Of a DNA stretch of 64,000 nt, positions 22,801 through 32,099 are shown one piece after another (position 1 is the stretch's first letter; the number at the start of each line of letters is the position of its first letter). Under the pieces are notes generated by a model, which was not told where the DNA came from, made no database searches, and saw only the letters and a list, made by a program, of their open reading frames with translations. This DNA comes from Planctomycetota bacterium. Its GTDB lineage: Bacteria > Planctomycetota > Phycisphaerae > Phycisphaerales > UBA5793. The DNA lies in assembly GCA_963205185.1 (NCBI GenBank), contig CAUJHZ010000044.1, positions 116,181-180,180 on the forward strand, read 5' to 3'. The translations under genes and the position numbers were made by a program.

Positions 22801-24591
22801 AGCAGGTTGTTCGCTGTCGCTGGGCAACCCCACCGCAAACACGTGATGCCGGGCGCGGAAGTAGATGATCCCATCGGAGATGGCTGGCGTAGCCATGCAG
22901 GTTTCGCCGAGGTCGCTGGCGGCGATCTTCTCCCATTCGCGGCCGGCGCGAACGACCTGCACGGCGCCCTGTTCGCTGGTGTAGTAGATCTTGCCATCGC
23001 CCGCGACGGCCGAGGCGGTGAATCCCGAGCGGCCATCGCCGACCCGTTCGCGAAAGATCATTTCGCCGCTGATGGCGTCGAAGCACGAGACGATGCCGGC
23101 GTCGGTGCAGAGGTAGACGAGATCGCCGTACGCCAGCGGCGTCTGCATGTACGCGCCGCGGCGGGCATAGGCCCAAGCCATGTGCTGGTTGGCGGTGCCG
23201 TCTGGCGGCATCTTGAGTTCACCTTTCGCGGAGGCGCGGATGGCGTAGATCGGCGCCATGCGGCCGTGCGCGTTGGTGATGTAGATCAGATCGTGCGCGA
23301 CGACGGGCGTGGGCACGGGGATGTCGCCGCCGCCCACGAGCGACCAGAGTTGCTCGCCAGTGCTGATGTCGTAGCCGGCGATGACCTTCCAGCCGTTGCA
23401 GATCACCTGCGTGCGATCGGGCCCGACGTGCACGGTCGGCGTGGACCACGTGGGCACTTCATCGCGCGGCGTGCGCCAGAGTTCATCGCCGGTGTCAACA
23501 TTGAGCGCCGCGAGGAATGACTCGCCCTGCACATCGCACTGAACGAGCACTTTATCTTCGAAGATGACCGGCGAACTCGCGAAACCCCACTGGGCATCGG
23601 GCACCATGTAATAACCCGAGTCGAGCGTGCCCAGGTTCTTCGACCAGAGCAGTTCGCCCTGCGGGTCGTAGCAGTAGAGCCCTTCGCTGCCAAAGAAGGC
23701 AACGACGTGCTTGGCATCCGCGGCGGGCGTCGAGGCGGCATGGCTGCCCTTGGGATGGCGCTTGATGGCGGGCACACCTTCCCACGCGGTGCGCTGCCAT
23801 TCGATCTGGCCGGTTTTGCGATCGAGGCAGATCACTTTGAACTGAAACGTCGAATCATCCTGCACCGGCTGGATGTCGCCATACAGGCCGACGCGCAGTT
23901 CCTCTTCGCCCTCCTTGACGGCGGTGGTGAGATAGAGGCGATCGCCGACGATGACGGGGCTGGAGTGCGCGAGGCCGTCGATGGGCGTCTTCCAGAGGAT
24001 GTTCTCGCCCGTCTCGACGTTGAACGAATCCGGCAGCGGTTTGCTGTCGTCGTAGCCGCGTGCGAACGCGCCACGGAAGGAGGGCCAGTCGCCGGCAGAT
24101 TGTTCTTTCTCGGGCCGCTTGATCTGGCCGAACATCTGCCCGCCGTGGTCGCCGGCGCTCCACGTGCCGGCATATTCGCCGCGGTAGACGAGCACGCGCG
24201 CGGTGAACGTGCCCATGCCGGGAATGGCGAAGTCGGTCAGGGTGATGACGGGCGTGTCGCCGGCCCACTTGACCAGCAGCACGAGGGGAACGGTGACATC
24301 CTTCTGCCCGTACTGGATGCGGGCTTCAAAGCTCCACATGTCGCCGTCGATCTTTTTCACTTCGCCCAGGGTGTACTTGTCTTTGCTCAGCGGCTGGTCG
24401 TCGGGCTGACCGGTGCGCGTGAAGTAGCCGACGAGTTGAGCGCCGGACATGGTTTGCGCGAATCTCGCTTCCAATTCCGCCTGGCGGGCTGTTTCGGCGC
24501 CGGCATCCGGTTCGGACTGGGCCAGCGTTGTCCGGCCGGCGAGGGCAAGAACGAGCGCGAAGCACGAGATCAGGCGCATGAAAGTGAGCAT
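22780..24591 (-). CDS. secreted PQQ-like beta-propeller protein
   Basis: 603 aa from ATG 24591 (GGAG 7 nt upstream); a second in-frame ATG at 24579 begins the signal peptide MRLISCFALVLALAGRTTLA. A ~150-residue N-terminal beta-rich domain ('KVQ'-poor, 'GDMWSFEARIQYGQKDV') precedes the propeller, which starts at 'DWPSFRGAFARGYDDSK'. Repeats follow: 'GLYCYDPQGELLW', 'ALNVDTGDELWRTP', 'GYDISTGEQLWSL', 'CFDAISGEMIFRE'. These are PQQ-like (BamB-like) blades; no haem site or quinoprotein dehydrogenase Cys pair is seen. The last residues (RSEPRP) and the TAA stop are encoded by a palindromic repeat, so the native C-terminus has been replaced or extended. Confidence 0.88.
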   Translation of the reverse strand: MLTFMRLISCFALVLALAGRTTLAQSEPDAGAETARQAELEARFAQTMSGAQLVGYFTRTGQPDDQPLSKDKYTLGEVKKIDGDMWSFEARIQYGQKDVTVPLVLLVKWAGDTPVITLTDFAIPGMGTFTARVLVYRGEYAGTWSAGDHGGQMFGQIKRPEKEQSAGDWPSFRGAFARGYDDSKPLPDSFNVETGENILWKTPIDGLAHSSPVIVGDRLYLTTAVKEGEEELRVGLYGDIQPVQDDSTFQFKVICLDRKTGQIEWQRTAWEGVPAIKRHPKGSHAASTPAADAKHVVAFFGSEGLYCYDPQGELLWSKNLGTLDSGYYMVPDAQWGFASSPVIFEDKVLVQCDVQGESFLAALNVDTGDELWRTPRDEVPTWSTPTVHVGPDRTQVICNGWKVIAGYDISTGEQLWSLVGGGDIPVPTPVVAHDLIYITNAHGRMAPIYAIRASAKGELKMPPDGTANQHMAWAYARRGAYMQTPLAYGDLVYLCTDAGIVSCFDAISGEMIFRERVGDGRSGFTASAVAGDGKIYYTSEQGAVQVVRAGREWEKIAASDLGETCMATPAISDGIIYFRARHHVFAVGLPSDSEQPARSEPRP

Positions 24592-24619
24592 GTGAATCTC
24601 CATCCGTTTGATCGGCGGC

Positions 24620-25924
24620 TCAAGGCTGCGCGTCGGTCTCAGCGCTCTGGCTGCCGATGCAGTAGAGCCGGTCGGCCGTGCGAATGAGCAGCTGATTGTT
24701 GTCGATGACGATGTTCGAGCGGCAGGGGTACGAGTCGAGTTCGCTGGTGGCGATGACCTTGTACGCATCGCCCGCTTCGAGTACGACGCAGAAGCCCTCG
24801 GCGTCGATGAGGTAGATCTTGTCATCGCCCGCCGTGGCCGAGGCGCGGATGAACGTGTGCGTGTCGAGTTCGCTTTCCCAGAGGCGCTCGCCGGTGGCGG
24901 GCTGGAGGCAGACCATCTTGCGGCGGCGCTTGCCGTCGCTCACATAGAGCCGGTCCTTGTAGAGCAGCGGCGTCATCACATCGGGCGTCGGCCGGTCGAG
25001 CGTCCACACCTCGGTCACTTCATCGCCCTTGACCAGCAGCGCGTGCAATGCGTTGTTCTGCGGCTCGGTTACATAGATGAAGCCATCGCTTCCCACCAAT
25101 GTGTTGGTGATGGCGCGGTAGTTGCGCGCCTGGCGCGGATTGAGCCCCGACCAGCGCCACAACTCTTTGCCGGTGGCGGGGTCGTGCGAAGTGAGGCAGT
25201 CAGCGCCCAGGATGAGAATCTCGCGGCGATCGCCGTTCACAAACGGCACGGGCGAGGTGTACGCCTGCTCGGATTCACTGCGCGCCTCGTCTTCGCGGAT
25301 GTGGCGCCAGATCGTCTCGCCCGTCTTCGGTTCGACGGCGAGCACGTACGACTCGCCGGTGCGAATGACCTGCACGAACAGCCGGCCGCCCCAGAGCAGC
25401 GGGCTCGACGCGTAGCCCCAGTCCATTTTCAACTCGCCGAACTCGGCGGCGAGGTCGCGGGCCCACAACTCATTGCCGTCGAAGTCGTACCCGGCGAGGC
25501 GGCCGTTGCCGAACATGAAGCACGCGACGCCGAGGCCCGAATCGGCCGCGGGCGAGCACTCGGCGAACATATTCTCGTAGCCGCGCTGGCGCGACTCGCG
25601 GCCGGGGCCGTTGGGCCGCTGCCAGAGCACCTTGCCGCTCTGGCGATCGACGGCGATGGCCAGGAGCATGGAGTCTTCGGCTGAGAATGCGGTGAGGAAG
25701 ATGCGATCGCCCGCGACGCTGGGCGTGGCGGCGCCAGGCCCAGGCAGCGGCGTCGCCCAGACGACGTTTTCCGTGGTGCTCCACGAGGTCGGCAAGTTGG
25801 CGGCGTCCGCGGACCCGTTGAAGCAGGGGCCGCGCCACTGCGACCACTGCTCGAGCACCTGGGCGTGCAGCGGCGAAGTGCAAAGCGCGAGAACAACAGG
25901 CAGGAGCGCGGCGATGCGATTCAT
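24620..25924 (-). CDS. secreted PQQ-like beta-propeller protein
   Basis: 434 aa from ATG 25924 with GGAG 8 nt upstream. Signal peptide MNRIAALLPVVLALCTSPLHA, then 'QWSQWRGPCFNGSADAANLP', the common WRGP start of planctomycete PQQ-like proteins. Blade motifs recur: 'AIAVDRQSGKVLWQRP', 'AVEPKTGETIWRHI', 'HDPATGKELWRW', 'CLQPATGERLWESEL'. Periplasmic or extracellular location is inferred. The next propeller gene begins 28 bp downstream, and an ABC transporter operon lies upstream. Confidence 0.9.
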   Translation of the reverse strand: MNRIAALLPVVLALCTSPLHAQVLEQWSQWRGPCFNGSADAANLPTSWSTTENVVWATPLPGPGAATPSVAGDRIFLTAFSAEDSMLLAIAVDRQSGKVLWQRPNGPGRESRQRGYENMFAECSPAADSGLGVACFMFGNGRLAGYDFDGNELWARDLAAEFGELKMDWGYASSPLLWGGRLFVQVIRTGESYVLAVEPKTGETIWRHIREDEARSESEQAYTSPVPFVNGDRREILILGADCLTSHDPATGKELWRWSGLNPRQARNYRAITNTLVGSDGFIYVTEPQNNALHALLVKGDEVTEVWTLDRPTPDVMTPLLYKDRLYVSDGKRRRKMVCLQPATGERLWESELDTHTFIRASATAGDDKIYLIDAEGFCVVLEAGDAYKVIATSELDSYPCRSNIVIDNNQLLIRTADRLYCIGSQSAETDAQP

Positions 25925-26014
25925 GTCTTGCTCCAAGGGTGTGCCGGCCGGGAACGATAGCACTCGTTCGTGTTTACCGGTTGTCCGATCACCGGTTCTG
26001 CGAGGCTCGAGCGA

Positions 26015-29000
26015 CTACTCGCGGCGGAGTGAGTCCATGAGCCGGCCGCACGTGGCCCAGTGAGTTGCCAGCACTACTGAAAGGGCGCCTGAGGCGGCGA
26101 TGAGCACGACGATGGCCAGGGTGATGCCGATCGACGCCGACGAAGCGGATTGGGCCATCGCCGGCCACACCGCGGGCACGGCTGCAATCACCCCGACGCC
26201 CAGGCCCAGCGCCAGCAGCGCTGCGTGTTCGATGAGCAGCAGGCGACGCACATCGCGCGGCACGAAGCCGACGGCGGCCAGCAGCGCCAGTTCGCCGCGA
26301 CGCTCGCTCACGTTTCGCACGAGCACCATGCCCAGCCCGGCGGTTCCGACAAGCACGCCCAGCCCGCCAAGCACTTGGAACACCGCCATGTAGGTGTTCT
26401 GCACGGCGCTGAACTCCGCCAGGCGCTGCGCCGTCGGCGTAACCTGAAGCCCGATGTCGGCGAAGGCCCGCATGAGCGCCTCGCTGACCGCGTCGGCCTT
26501 GTCCGCCGGGCAGTCGATGAGCAGCATGCGGTGACCGGCCTCAGAAGGGAATGCGCGTTCGAAGTCGGCTTCACTGATGACCAGGTTGCCTTGCAGGATC
26601 GAGTTGGCCAGCGAGGCGACGAGTTGCAGTTTGACCGTCTCACCCTGCGCGTTCTGGTAGGCGATCACATCGCCCAGCGAACGGTGCATGGCCCACATCA
26701 TCGAAGCCTGATCGACGATTGCGGGGATGACACCCGGCTCGCTGACGCGCGCTGCGAGCAGAGACCACGGGCTTGGGTTCGGCGTATCGTGCAGCGTGGA
26801 AGCGAAGGCGAACGCATCGCGCTGCGCGAGAAGGTCGGGATTGACGCCGAGCACGCGCGGCTGCTGGGCGCGGTTGAGATTCAGGCAACTCGCCTCATCG
26901 CCGGCGCGGATGCGCAGCGGCACGAATGAGACATCGCCGAAGAGTTCGGCATCGAGGTTTGCCGCCTGCCGCGCTTCGGGCGTGTTCAGGTCCGCGAGCA
27001 GGGGGATGGAGGACTGACCCATGAGAGCGAAGCCGCCCGTGCCCGAGTGCCGCGACGTGGGATCGGGCATGGGCAGGCGGTTCAGGCCGACGGCGACGAC
27101 GAGAAAGCAGCCGCACGCGAGAAGCGCGATGGCCGCGGTGGAGCGCCCCGGCCGCCGGGCGGCGCTGCGCAGCGCGAGCAGGCGGGTATTGAGGCGGGCG
27201 TCATCAGTTTGCGTGACGAGATGGGTCAGAATCCATCGGGATGCGAGAATGCCGGCGATGAGCAGCAGCGTGCCGGAAGTGAAGAACGCGGCGATGGCGG
27301 CGCCCTGATCGCCAACCACTCCCCACCCAATGCAGCCGAGCCCTGCAATAAGACACGTCATCGCTGCAGTGGGAAGGAGCCAGCGGCTGCGTGTCGCCAT
27401 GGATGCAGCGCGCTCGGCCGCATCACCCGAAAGCAGCTGCACCGCATGCTGCTTGAGAAGTCGCCGGGCAGCGAGATGCATGGCGATCATCGCGGCGACG
27501 AACGAGATGACCGCGCCCATTGCGAGAGTCGTCCACGTGATGTGAAGTTCCAGTGTCGCGGAAGCCACAGCGCCGCTCCAGATTCCTTCCAGAGCCGCGA
27601 GCAGAGCGCGGCTGTAGGCGATGGCCAGCAGCGCACCGACAACGGAGCCGGTTGCGGCGACGAGAACCGCCTCGCGCAGCAGCCAGCTGCGCACCATCCA
27701 GTCGCTCCATCCGACGGCGAGCAGCGTTCCCATCTGCCGGCGGCGCTGATCGACCGTGAACGCAAAGAGCATTGCGGTGAGCAGCAGGGCCGAGGCGATC
27801 AGAAACAGACTCAGGCCGATGAAGAGCCCGCCGAAGTCGGTCGTGGGATTGGCCGCGGCGAGCGCGGCTTCGCGGATGGGATCGAACGTGAGGCCGAAAT
27901 CCGCAGGACTCAACTGAGCGAGCAGCGCGGCCGCTTCGAGACCATCGGGCCCGGTCGCGGGAGTGCGGATCGCGGTGAGGCTGCCAAAGCGATTGCTCCA
28001 CAGTGCGCGGGCCGCGGCAAGGCTGATGAACGCCTTGGGCGCGGAGCGATGCTCATCCCAGTACTGTTCGTCCTTGTCGCGGATGCGGTCCAGGTCGATC
28101 GGCACGCCGGGGTTCCAGTCGCGGCAGTCGGCGCTGTCGGTCAGGCCGGGGATGTCGGGCATGAGATCCGGGTCGGCCGCGGGGCCGGCTGGTTCGATGA
28201 TGGCGCGCACCTTGAAACCTGCTGAGGCTTCGCGCAGAGTTCGCCCTGCGGTCAGTTCGAAATATCGCACCTCAAGTCGGTCGCCGACCGACGCAGCCAG
28301 ATCATCCGCGAGCCACTGCGTGATGACGATCTCGTCGGCGGCGAGATCCGCGGGGATGATGGGCTGCCAGGCCTCGGGCAGCGTGCCGCCTTCATTAAGC
28401 GGGCCGATCCCGGTGATCGTCGAGTAAGGTGTGGAGCGATCGTGGCGGCGGACTTCGTTCACAAAATACGTGAGCAGGCCGGTTGCCTGCGGTTCGAGGC
28501 GGGCGGCGGCGTGAACCACTTCTCCGTCGAGGAACACGCGGCTGGTGCGCCACTCGATGGAGCCGTCGGTTGGACTGGGACGCGGCGCGAGCGAGAGATC
28601 ATCGATGCTCCAGTTGCCGGCCACGGCGGCGGCGAGTTGCTCGGCGGCGGGTTGCGGTTCGCCGCTGCGCTGCAACAGAAGATTCGCGCGCCCGCTTTGG
28701 CCCGCCTGTTCACCAAGCCAGGCCAGCGGTACGAATGCGTTGAGCGGCGGCGCCTGGTTGGCTGCGAGGCTGAAGCGGCCGAACTGATGGTCATTCACCA
28801 CGCCCGCCACGTCGACGCGAAGCGCCAGCACGGCGTCGTCGGTCGTGGCAAAGGTCAGATCGCGCGAGAGGGCGCTGGGTTTGTTCACGCGGAGGATGAT
28901 GGCGTCGCCGGCGTCCGCGCTCAGTTGCGCCGCCAAAGGCACGTTGAGCCAGACCTGGCCCGGCTGGAGATCGATGGCCGCCGGGCTGGGCGCCATGTCA

Positions 29001-29350
29001 AAGAACCGCTCATCGACTCCCAGCACCGCGACGTCGAGCGCCCGCCGGCTGCGATCGGCCGTTGCGGCGACGCCCTGCAGCTGAAGCACGGGCGCGATCG
29101 AAGTCTGGGGCAGCGCAGCGGAGATGGCGTCGGCCAGATCGGCGCGGATGAGCCGATCGCCTGTGATCATCGCCCGATCCACCGACCCGATGCGAAGGTG
29201 CGCCTGCTGGCGCAGCGTGAAGCGCACCGAGTCGCCGATGATGAGCGAGCCGACGAGCGCCATCGCGGCCAATGCGGCTCCAAGCAGCGCTGCCAGCAGC
29301 GACCGGCGGTCGTAGACGATGCTGCGCCACACCAGTCGCCAGCGGGTCAT
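26015..29350 (-). CDS. ABC transporter permease, large FtsX family
   Basis: 1111 aa from ATG 29350, which overlaps the ATPase stop as ATGA. An N-terminal TM helix (~17-40, 'SLLAALLGAALAAMALVGSL') is followed by a large (~450-residue) extracytoplasmic domain. A first FtsX block ('FIGLSLFLIASALLLTAMLF', then 'GTLLAVGWSDWMV') and more TM helices, a second ectodomain, and a C-terminal FtsX block ('VLGGLGVLVGTAGLGMVLV', 'RRGELALLAAVGFVPRDVRR') complete it. This is the MacB/LolE-like topology doubled in one chain. With the LolD-like ATPase it probably moves lipids or lipoproteins, or works mechanically on periplasmic clients. Confidence 0.92.
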   Translation of the reverse strand: MTRWRLVWRSIVYDRRSLLAALLGAALAAMALVGSLIIGDSVRFTLRQQAHLRIGSVDRAMITGDRLIRADLADAISAALPQTSIAPVLQLQGVAATADRSRRALDVAVLGVDERFFDMAPSPAAIDLQPGQVWLNVPLAAQLSADAGDAIILRVNKPSALSRDLTFATTDDAVLALRVDVAGVVNDHQFGRFSLAANQAPPLNAFVPLAWLGEQAGQSGRANLLLQRSGEPQPAAEQLAAAVAGNWSIDDLSLAPRPSPTDGSIEWRTSRVFLDGEVVHAAARLEPQATGLLTYFVNEVRRHDRSTPYSTITGIGPLNEGGTLPEAWQPIIPADLAADEIVITQWLADDLAASVGDRLEVRYFELTAGRTLREASAGFKVRAIIEPAGPAADPDLMPDIPGLTDSADCRDWNPGVPIDLDRIRDKDEQYWDEHRSAPKAFISLAAARALWSNRFGSLTAIRTPATGPDGLEAAALLAQLSPADFGLTFDPIREAALAAANPTTDFGGLFIGLSLFLIASALLLTAMLFAFTVDQRRRQMGTLLAVGWSDWMVRSWLLREAVLVAATGSVVGALLAIAYSRALLAALEGIWSGAVASATLELHITWTTLAMGAVISFVAAMIAMHLAARRLLKQHAVQLLSGDAAERAASMATRSRWLLPTAAMTCLIAGLGCIGWGVVGDQGAAIAAFFTSGTLLLIAGILASRWILTHLVTQTDDARLNTRLLALRSAARRPGRSTAAIALLACGCFLVVAVGLNRLPMPDPTSRHSGTGGFALMGQSSIPLLADLNTPEARQAANLDAELFGDVSFVPLRIRAGDEASCLNLNRAQQPRVLGVNPDLLAQRDAFAFASTLHDTPNPSPWSLLAARVSEPGVIPAIVDQASMMWAMHRSLGDVIAYQNAQGETVKLQLVASLANSILQGNLVISEADFERAFPSEAGHRMLLIDCPADKADAVSEALMRAFADIGLQVTPTAQRLAEFSAVQNTYMAVFQVLGGLGVLVGTAGLGMVLVRNVSERRGELALLAAVGFVPRDVRRLLLIEHAALLALGLGVGVIAAVPAVWPAMAQSASSASIGITLAIVVLIAASGALSVVLATHWATCGRLMDSLRRE

Positions 29351-30060
29351 GGCGCCGTCGCCCCGCGGTCCGCCAGGGCGCCCGAATGCAGTTCGAGCAG
29401 CCGATCGAGTTGTTCGGCGAGTGGGCGGGCGTGGGTCACCGCGACGAACGCGACCTGCCGCTGGCGACACATTCGAACCAGCATGGACCAGACGTCCTGC
29501 GCCGTGTCGCCATCGAGCGAACCCGTAGGTTCATCGGCAAGAACGACATCCGGTTCATTGATGAGCGCCCGCACGACGGCAATGCGCTGACACTCGCCGC
29601 CGGACAACTGGCCGGGCAGATGGTGCAGCCTCTCGCCGAGGCCGACGTCCGCGAGTAACTGCTGCGCCCGCTGGTTGGCAGCGGAGTCCCGCGCCGCGTT
29701 GCCTCGGGCCAGCGTCGGGATGAGAACATTCTCGATTGCCGTGCACTGGGGAAGGAGATGGTGCATCTGAAAGATGAAACCGAGCCGGTCGCGCCGGAAT
29801 GCGGCGCTGTCGCGCGGCGAGAAATCGTCGATGCGCTGCCCGCCGCACCAGATCTCGCCGGAGGTGGGGGCGTCCAGGGCGCCGAGAATGTTGAGCAGTG
29901 TGCTCTTGCCGCAGCCGGAAGGGCCGACGACCGCGAGAGACTGCCCGCGATCGACCTGCAGCGAGACGTCGGCCAGCACGGTCAGCGGCTGGGCGCCTGC
30001 CGGCCCGGGGTATTGCTTGGTCACATGGATCGCCCGCAACAGCGGCTGGCTCTCATTCAC
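29347..30060 (-). CDS. ABC transporter ATP-binding protein, LolD/MacB type
   Basis: 237 aa from GTG 30060. Walker A 'GPSGCGKST', signature 'LSGGECQRIAV' and Walker B 'VVLADEPTGS' are intact, and the following H-loop is 'VTHARP'. It belongs to the MacB/LolD/FtsE clade that partners FtsX-type permeases, and is coupled to the permease by a 4-bp overlap. The exact start is less sure because no clear ribosome binding site is seen. It lies 57 bp downstream of the FAD enzyme gene on the same strand. Confidence 0.95.
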   Translation of the reverse strand: MNESQPLLRAIHVTKQYPGPAGAQPLTVLADVSLQVDRGQSLAVVGPSGCGKSTLLNILGALDAPTSGEIWCGGQRIDDFSPRDSAAFRRDRLGFIFQMHHLLPQCTAIENVLIPTLARGNAARDSAANQRAQQLLADVGLGERLHHLPGQLSGGECQRIAVVRALINEPDVVLADEPTGSLDGDTAQDVWSMLVRMCRQRQVAFVAVTHARPLAEQLDRLLELHSGALADRGATAP

Positions 30061-30117
30061 AGTTCACGCTCACAGCACGAGCACGGGAAATTGCGGACGC
30101 CGGGCAAGCGTATCACC

Positions 30118-31410
30118 TCATGCCCGGCCCGCTCCACTGGCCTGCGCCGTCAGCGGTCGGCCGTGCGGCAGCGGCGCCGGGATGTCGGCGAATTCTGAGG
30201 CGGCGTCGAACAGCGGATTGAGGTCCTTTTCGACATTGCCGATGAGGCAATCCGTCAGATCGCTGCGGAACTCTGGATGCGCCTTGAGGAATGCGCCGAA
30301 ACTGAAGTCGGTGTCGTAGAAGGCGTAGACGAGCCGGCGCATGGCCTCGATGGCGCTGCGGAACTTTTCGCCGTACGCCGCGAAGCGGGCCGCGGAGACA
30401 TCGCCCGCCGCGAGCGATTCGTGCACGGCATCGCCCGCGAGCACGCCGGTGTAAAGCGCGAGGAAGACGCCCGAAGAGAAGACCGGGTCGAGGAAGCCGA
30501 ACGCATCGCCGGCCAGCAGCAGGCCGTCGGCAGCGCAGTACTTCGACCGATACGAGTAATCGCCGGTGACGCGGTATTCGCCGACTTGGGTGGCGCCGGC
30601 CAGATGCTCGGCGATCCACGGCTGGATCTGTGCTTCGCGCTCGAACATCGCCTTGGGGTCGAGTGCCGGCTCGCGGTAGAGGTAGTCGCGCTCGCACACG
30701 ATGCCGACGCTGACCTTGTCATCCGGCAGCGGAATATACCAGAACCAGCCCTTGTCGGGGAGGTACGCGACGGTTGTGGCGCCTTCGTCGATGCCTGCGT
30801 CGCGCTTGGCGCCCTTGTAATAGGTCCAGAGGGCGATCTTGCGCAGCTGGGGATCATCCACGCGCCAGCCGCGCTCTCTGATGGCCAGGCAGTCGCGGCC
30901 GCTGGCGTCGATGGTCATGGGCGCGCGAAACTCGATGGTTTGCCCTCGTTCATCGACCGCCGCAACGCCGACGGTGCTCTCGCCGTCGCGTAGAAGTTGT
31001 CGTGCGCTGAACCCGAAGCGAATCTCGGCGCCTCTGGCCTTTGCGTTTTCCACGAGCAGCTGGTCGAAGGCGCTGCGCACGACTTGCCAGGTTCGCGCGC
31101 AATCGTGTTTGGTGTGGGAGGCGAAGTAGAAGGGAGTGGTCTGCTTGCCATCAAGGCCGACGAACTGAACACTGTGCTTCTGGATCGTGCATGCCGCCGC
31201 GTCGATGCGCTCGATCATGCCGAGCCGATGGAGCGGGAACCAGCAGTAGGGGATGAGCGACTCGCCGATCCGATAGCGCGGGAAGGGCTGTCGCTCGAGC
31301 ATGATCACGCGTCGGCCATGCCCCGCGAGGATAGCCGCGGCCGAGGAGCCCGCGGGCCCCGCGCCGATGATGACGGCATCGCACTCCACTACCTGCGTCT
31401 GTGCGCTCAT
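30118..31410 (-). CDS. halogenase-like FAD-dependent oxidoreductase
   Basis: 430 aa. N-terminal FAD-binding 'DAVIIGAGPAGSSAAAILAG' (GxGxxG at 16-21), 'PRYRIGESLIP', and 'LLLAGDAFGFLDPVFSSGV' for the second FAD motif. Residues 222-227 read WFWYIP, matching the WxWxIP motif that marks flavin-dependent halogenases; related reductases and monooxygenases carry variants. The catalytic Lys of tryptophan halogenases cannot be located without an alignment, so halogenation is not proven; hydroxylation or ring oxidation is equally possible. Its start overlaps the chorismate-lyase-like stop (ATGA), linking it to aryl-acid chemistry. Cytoplasmic. Confidence 0.9.
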   Translation of the reverse strand: MSAQTQVVECDAVIIGAGPAGSSAAAILAGHGRRVIMLERQPFPRYRIGESLIPYCWFPLHRLGMIERIDAAACTIQKHSVQFVGLDGKQTTPFYFASHTKHDCARTWQVVRSAFDQLLVENAKARGAEIRFGFSARQLLRDGESTVGVAAVDERGQTIEFRAPMTIDASGRDCLAIRERGWRVDDPQLRKIALWTYYKGAKRDAGIDEGATTVAYLPDKGWFWYIPLPDDKVSVGIVCERDYLYREPALDPKAMFEREAQIQPWIAEHLAGATQVGEYRVTGDYSYRSKYCAADGLLLAGDAFGFLDPVFSSGVFLALYTGVLAGDAVHESLAAGDVSAARFAAYGEKFRSAIEAMRRLVYAFYDTDFSFGAFLKAHPEFRSDLTDCLIGNVEKDLNPLFDAASEFADIPAPLPHGRPLTAQASGAGRA

Positions 31411-31976
31411 TCCTGGTGAGCCTCACTGAGTGGAGGCAGAATTTCGACGACTTCCGCCAGCGTCTGATCGCTCTGATCGTGGATCAACGTGTGGCGGCCA
31501 TAGAGCATGGTTGGTCCGACAAGTTGAAACGCAACTCGCGTGGCCGGGTCGCTGAGAAACCGGAAGAACGCGGACGGGCGGCAGGAGTGATCCACGCCGC
31601 AGTCGTGCAGGATGCCGCCCAACGGCTGGCGGCAGTCCACGATGCGGTGCACGGCGTCGCGCTCGAAGCGGCCCAGGTTGATGCGGATCGCTCCGTACTC
31701 CACGGGGCGCTGGCTCGATGCGCCGACGAGCACGACTTGCCGCCGCAGCCACTGGCCATCGCGCCGAACTTCGAGCAGTCGCAGCGCGACCGGCTCGCCG
31801 AAGTGGTCCTGGAGCGTGCTGGTCATGTCGCGGTCGTGCACGAGCAGATCGCGATAGGGCGGCGGGAGCTCGCCGGCGTTCATTGCTTCAACCTGGGGCA
31901 GGGCGTCGCCGCGGTCCGCGTAGAACTCTTCGAGCGGAAACATGAGATCGGCGATGCGGTGCACAAGTGGCGTCAT
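31407..31976 (-). CDS. chorismate-lyase-like protein (UbiC/DUF98 fold)
   Basis: 189 aa. The conserved layout of chorismate pyruvate-lyases is visible: 'LLVHDRDMTSTLQDHFGE', Arg79 in 'LRRQVVL', 'RQPLGGIL' (PLG at 118-120), 'TMLYGRHTLI' (YGR at 159-161) and the terminal acid helix 'LAEVVEILPP'. The family reaction is chorismate to 4-hydroxybenzoate plus pyruvate. Sequence is divergent from E. coli UbiC, so the product could be a different hydroxybenzoate. It overlaps the FAD enzyme and follows a PaaK-like ligase, a natural order for making and activating an aryl acid. Confidence 0.78.
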   Translation of the reverse strand: MTPLVHRIADLMFPLEEFYADRGDALPQVEAMNAGELPPPYRDLLVHDRDMTSTLQDHFGEPVALRLLEVRRDGQWLRRQVVLVGASSQRPVEYGAIRINLGRFERDAVHRIVDCRQPLGGILHDCGVDHSCRPSAFFRFLSDPATRVAFQLVGPTMLYGRHTLIHDQSDQTLAEVVEILPPLSEAHQE

Positions 31977-32099
31977 GAGCGCGGCGTCCTCTGCGGCCCC
32001 GCAAAAGGCGGTGGATGGTAGGAGACCGGGCGCGGTGCTGCTGCCGGCGATCCGGTCGAACCGGTTCTATCGGCGGGCGGCCGCGCGGTTGCGATAGCG

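Noticed and set aside
20502..23036. Open frames across the palindromic repeats with peptides such as RGARFRS...SPDRKGGSSPITG
   Set aside because: They are translations of the repeat itself, recur in several frames and on both strands, and have no ribosome binding sites or non-repeat body. They are typical over-predictions.
22525..23520. Long plus-strand frame opposite the propeller gene
   Set aside because: It is an antisense shadow with Arg/Gly-rich composition; the minus strand encodes an obvious beta-propeller.
24608..25684. 358-aa plus-strand frame opposite a propeller
   Set aside because: Antisense of the minus-strand propeller gene; no start site or domain.
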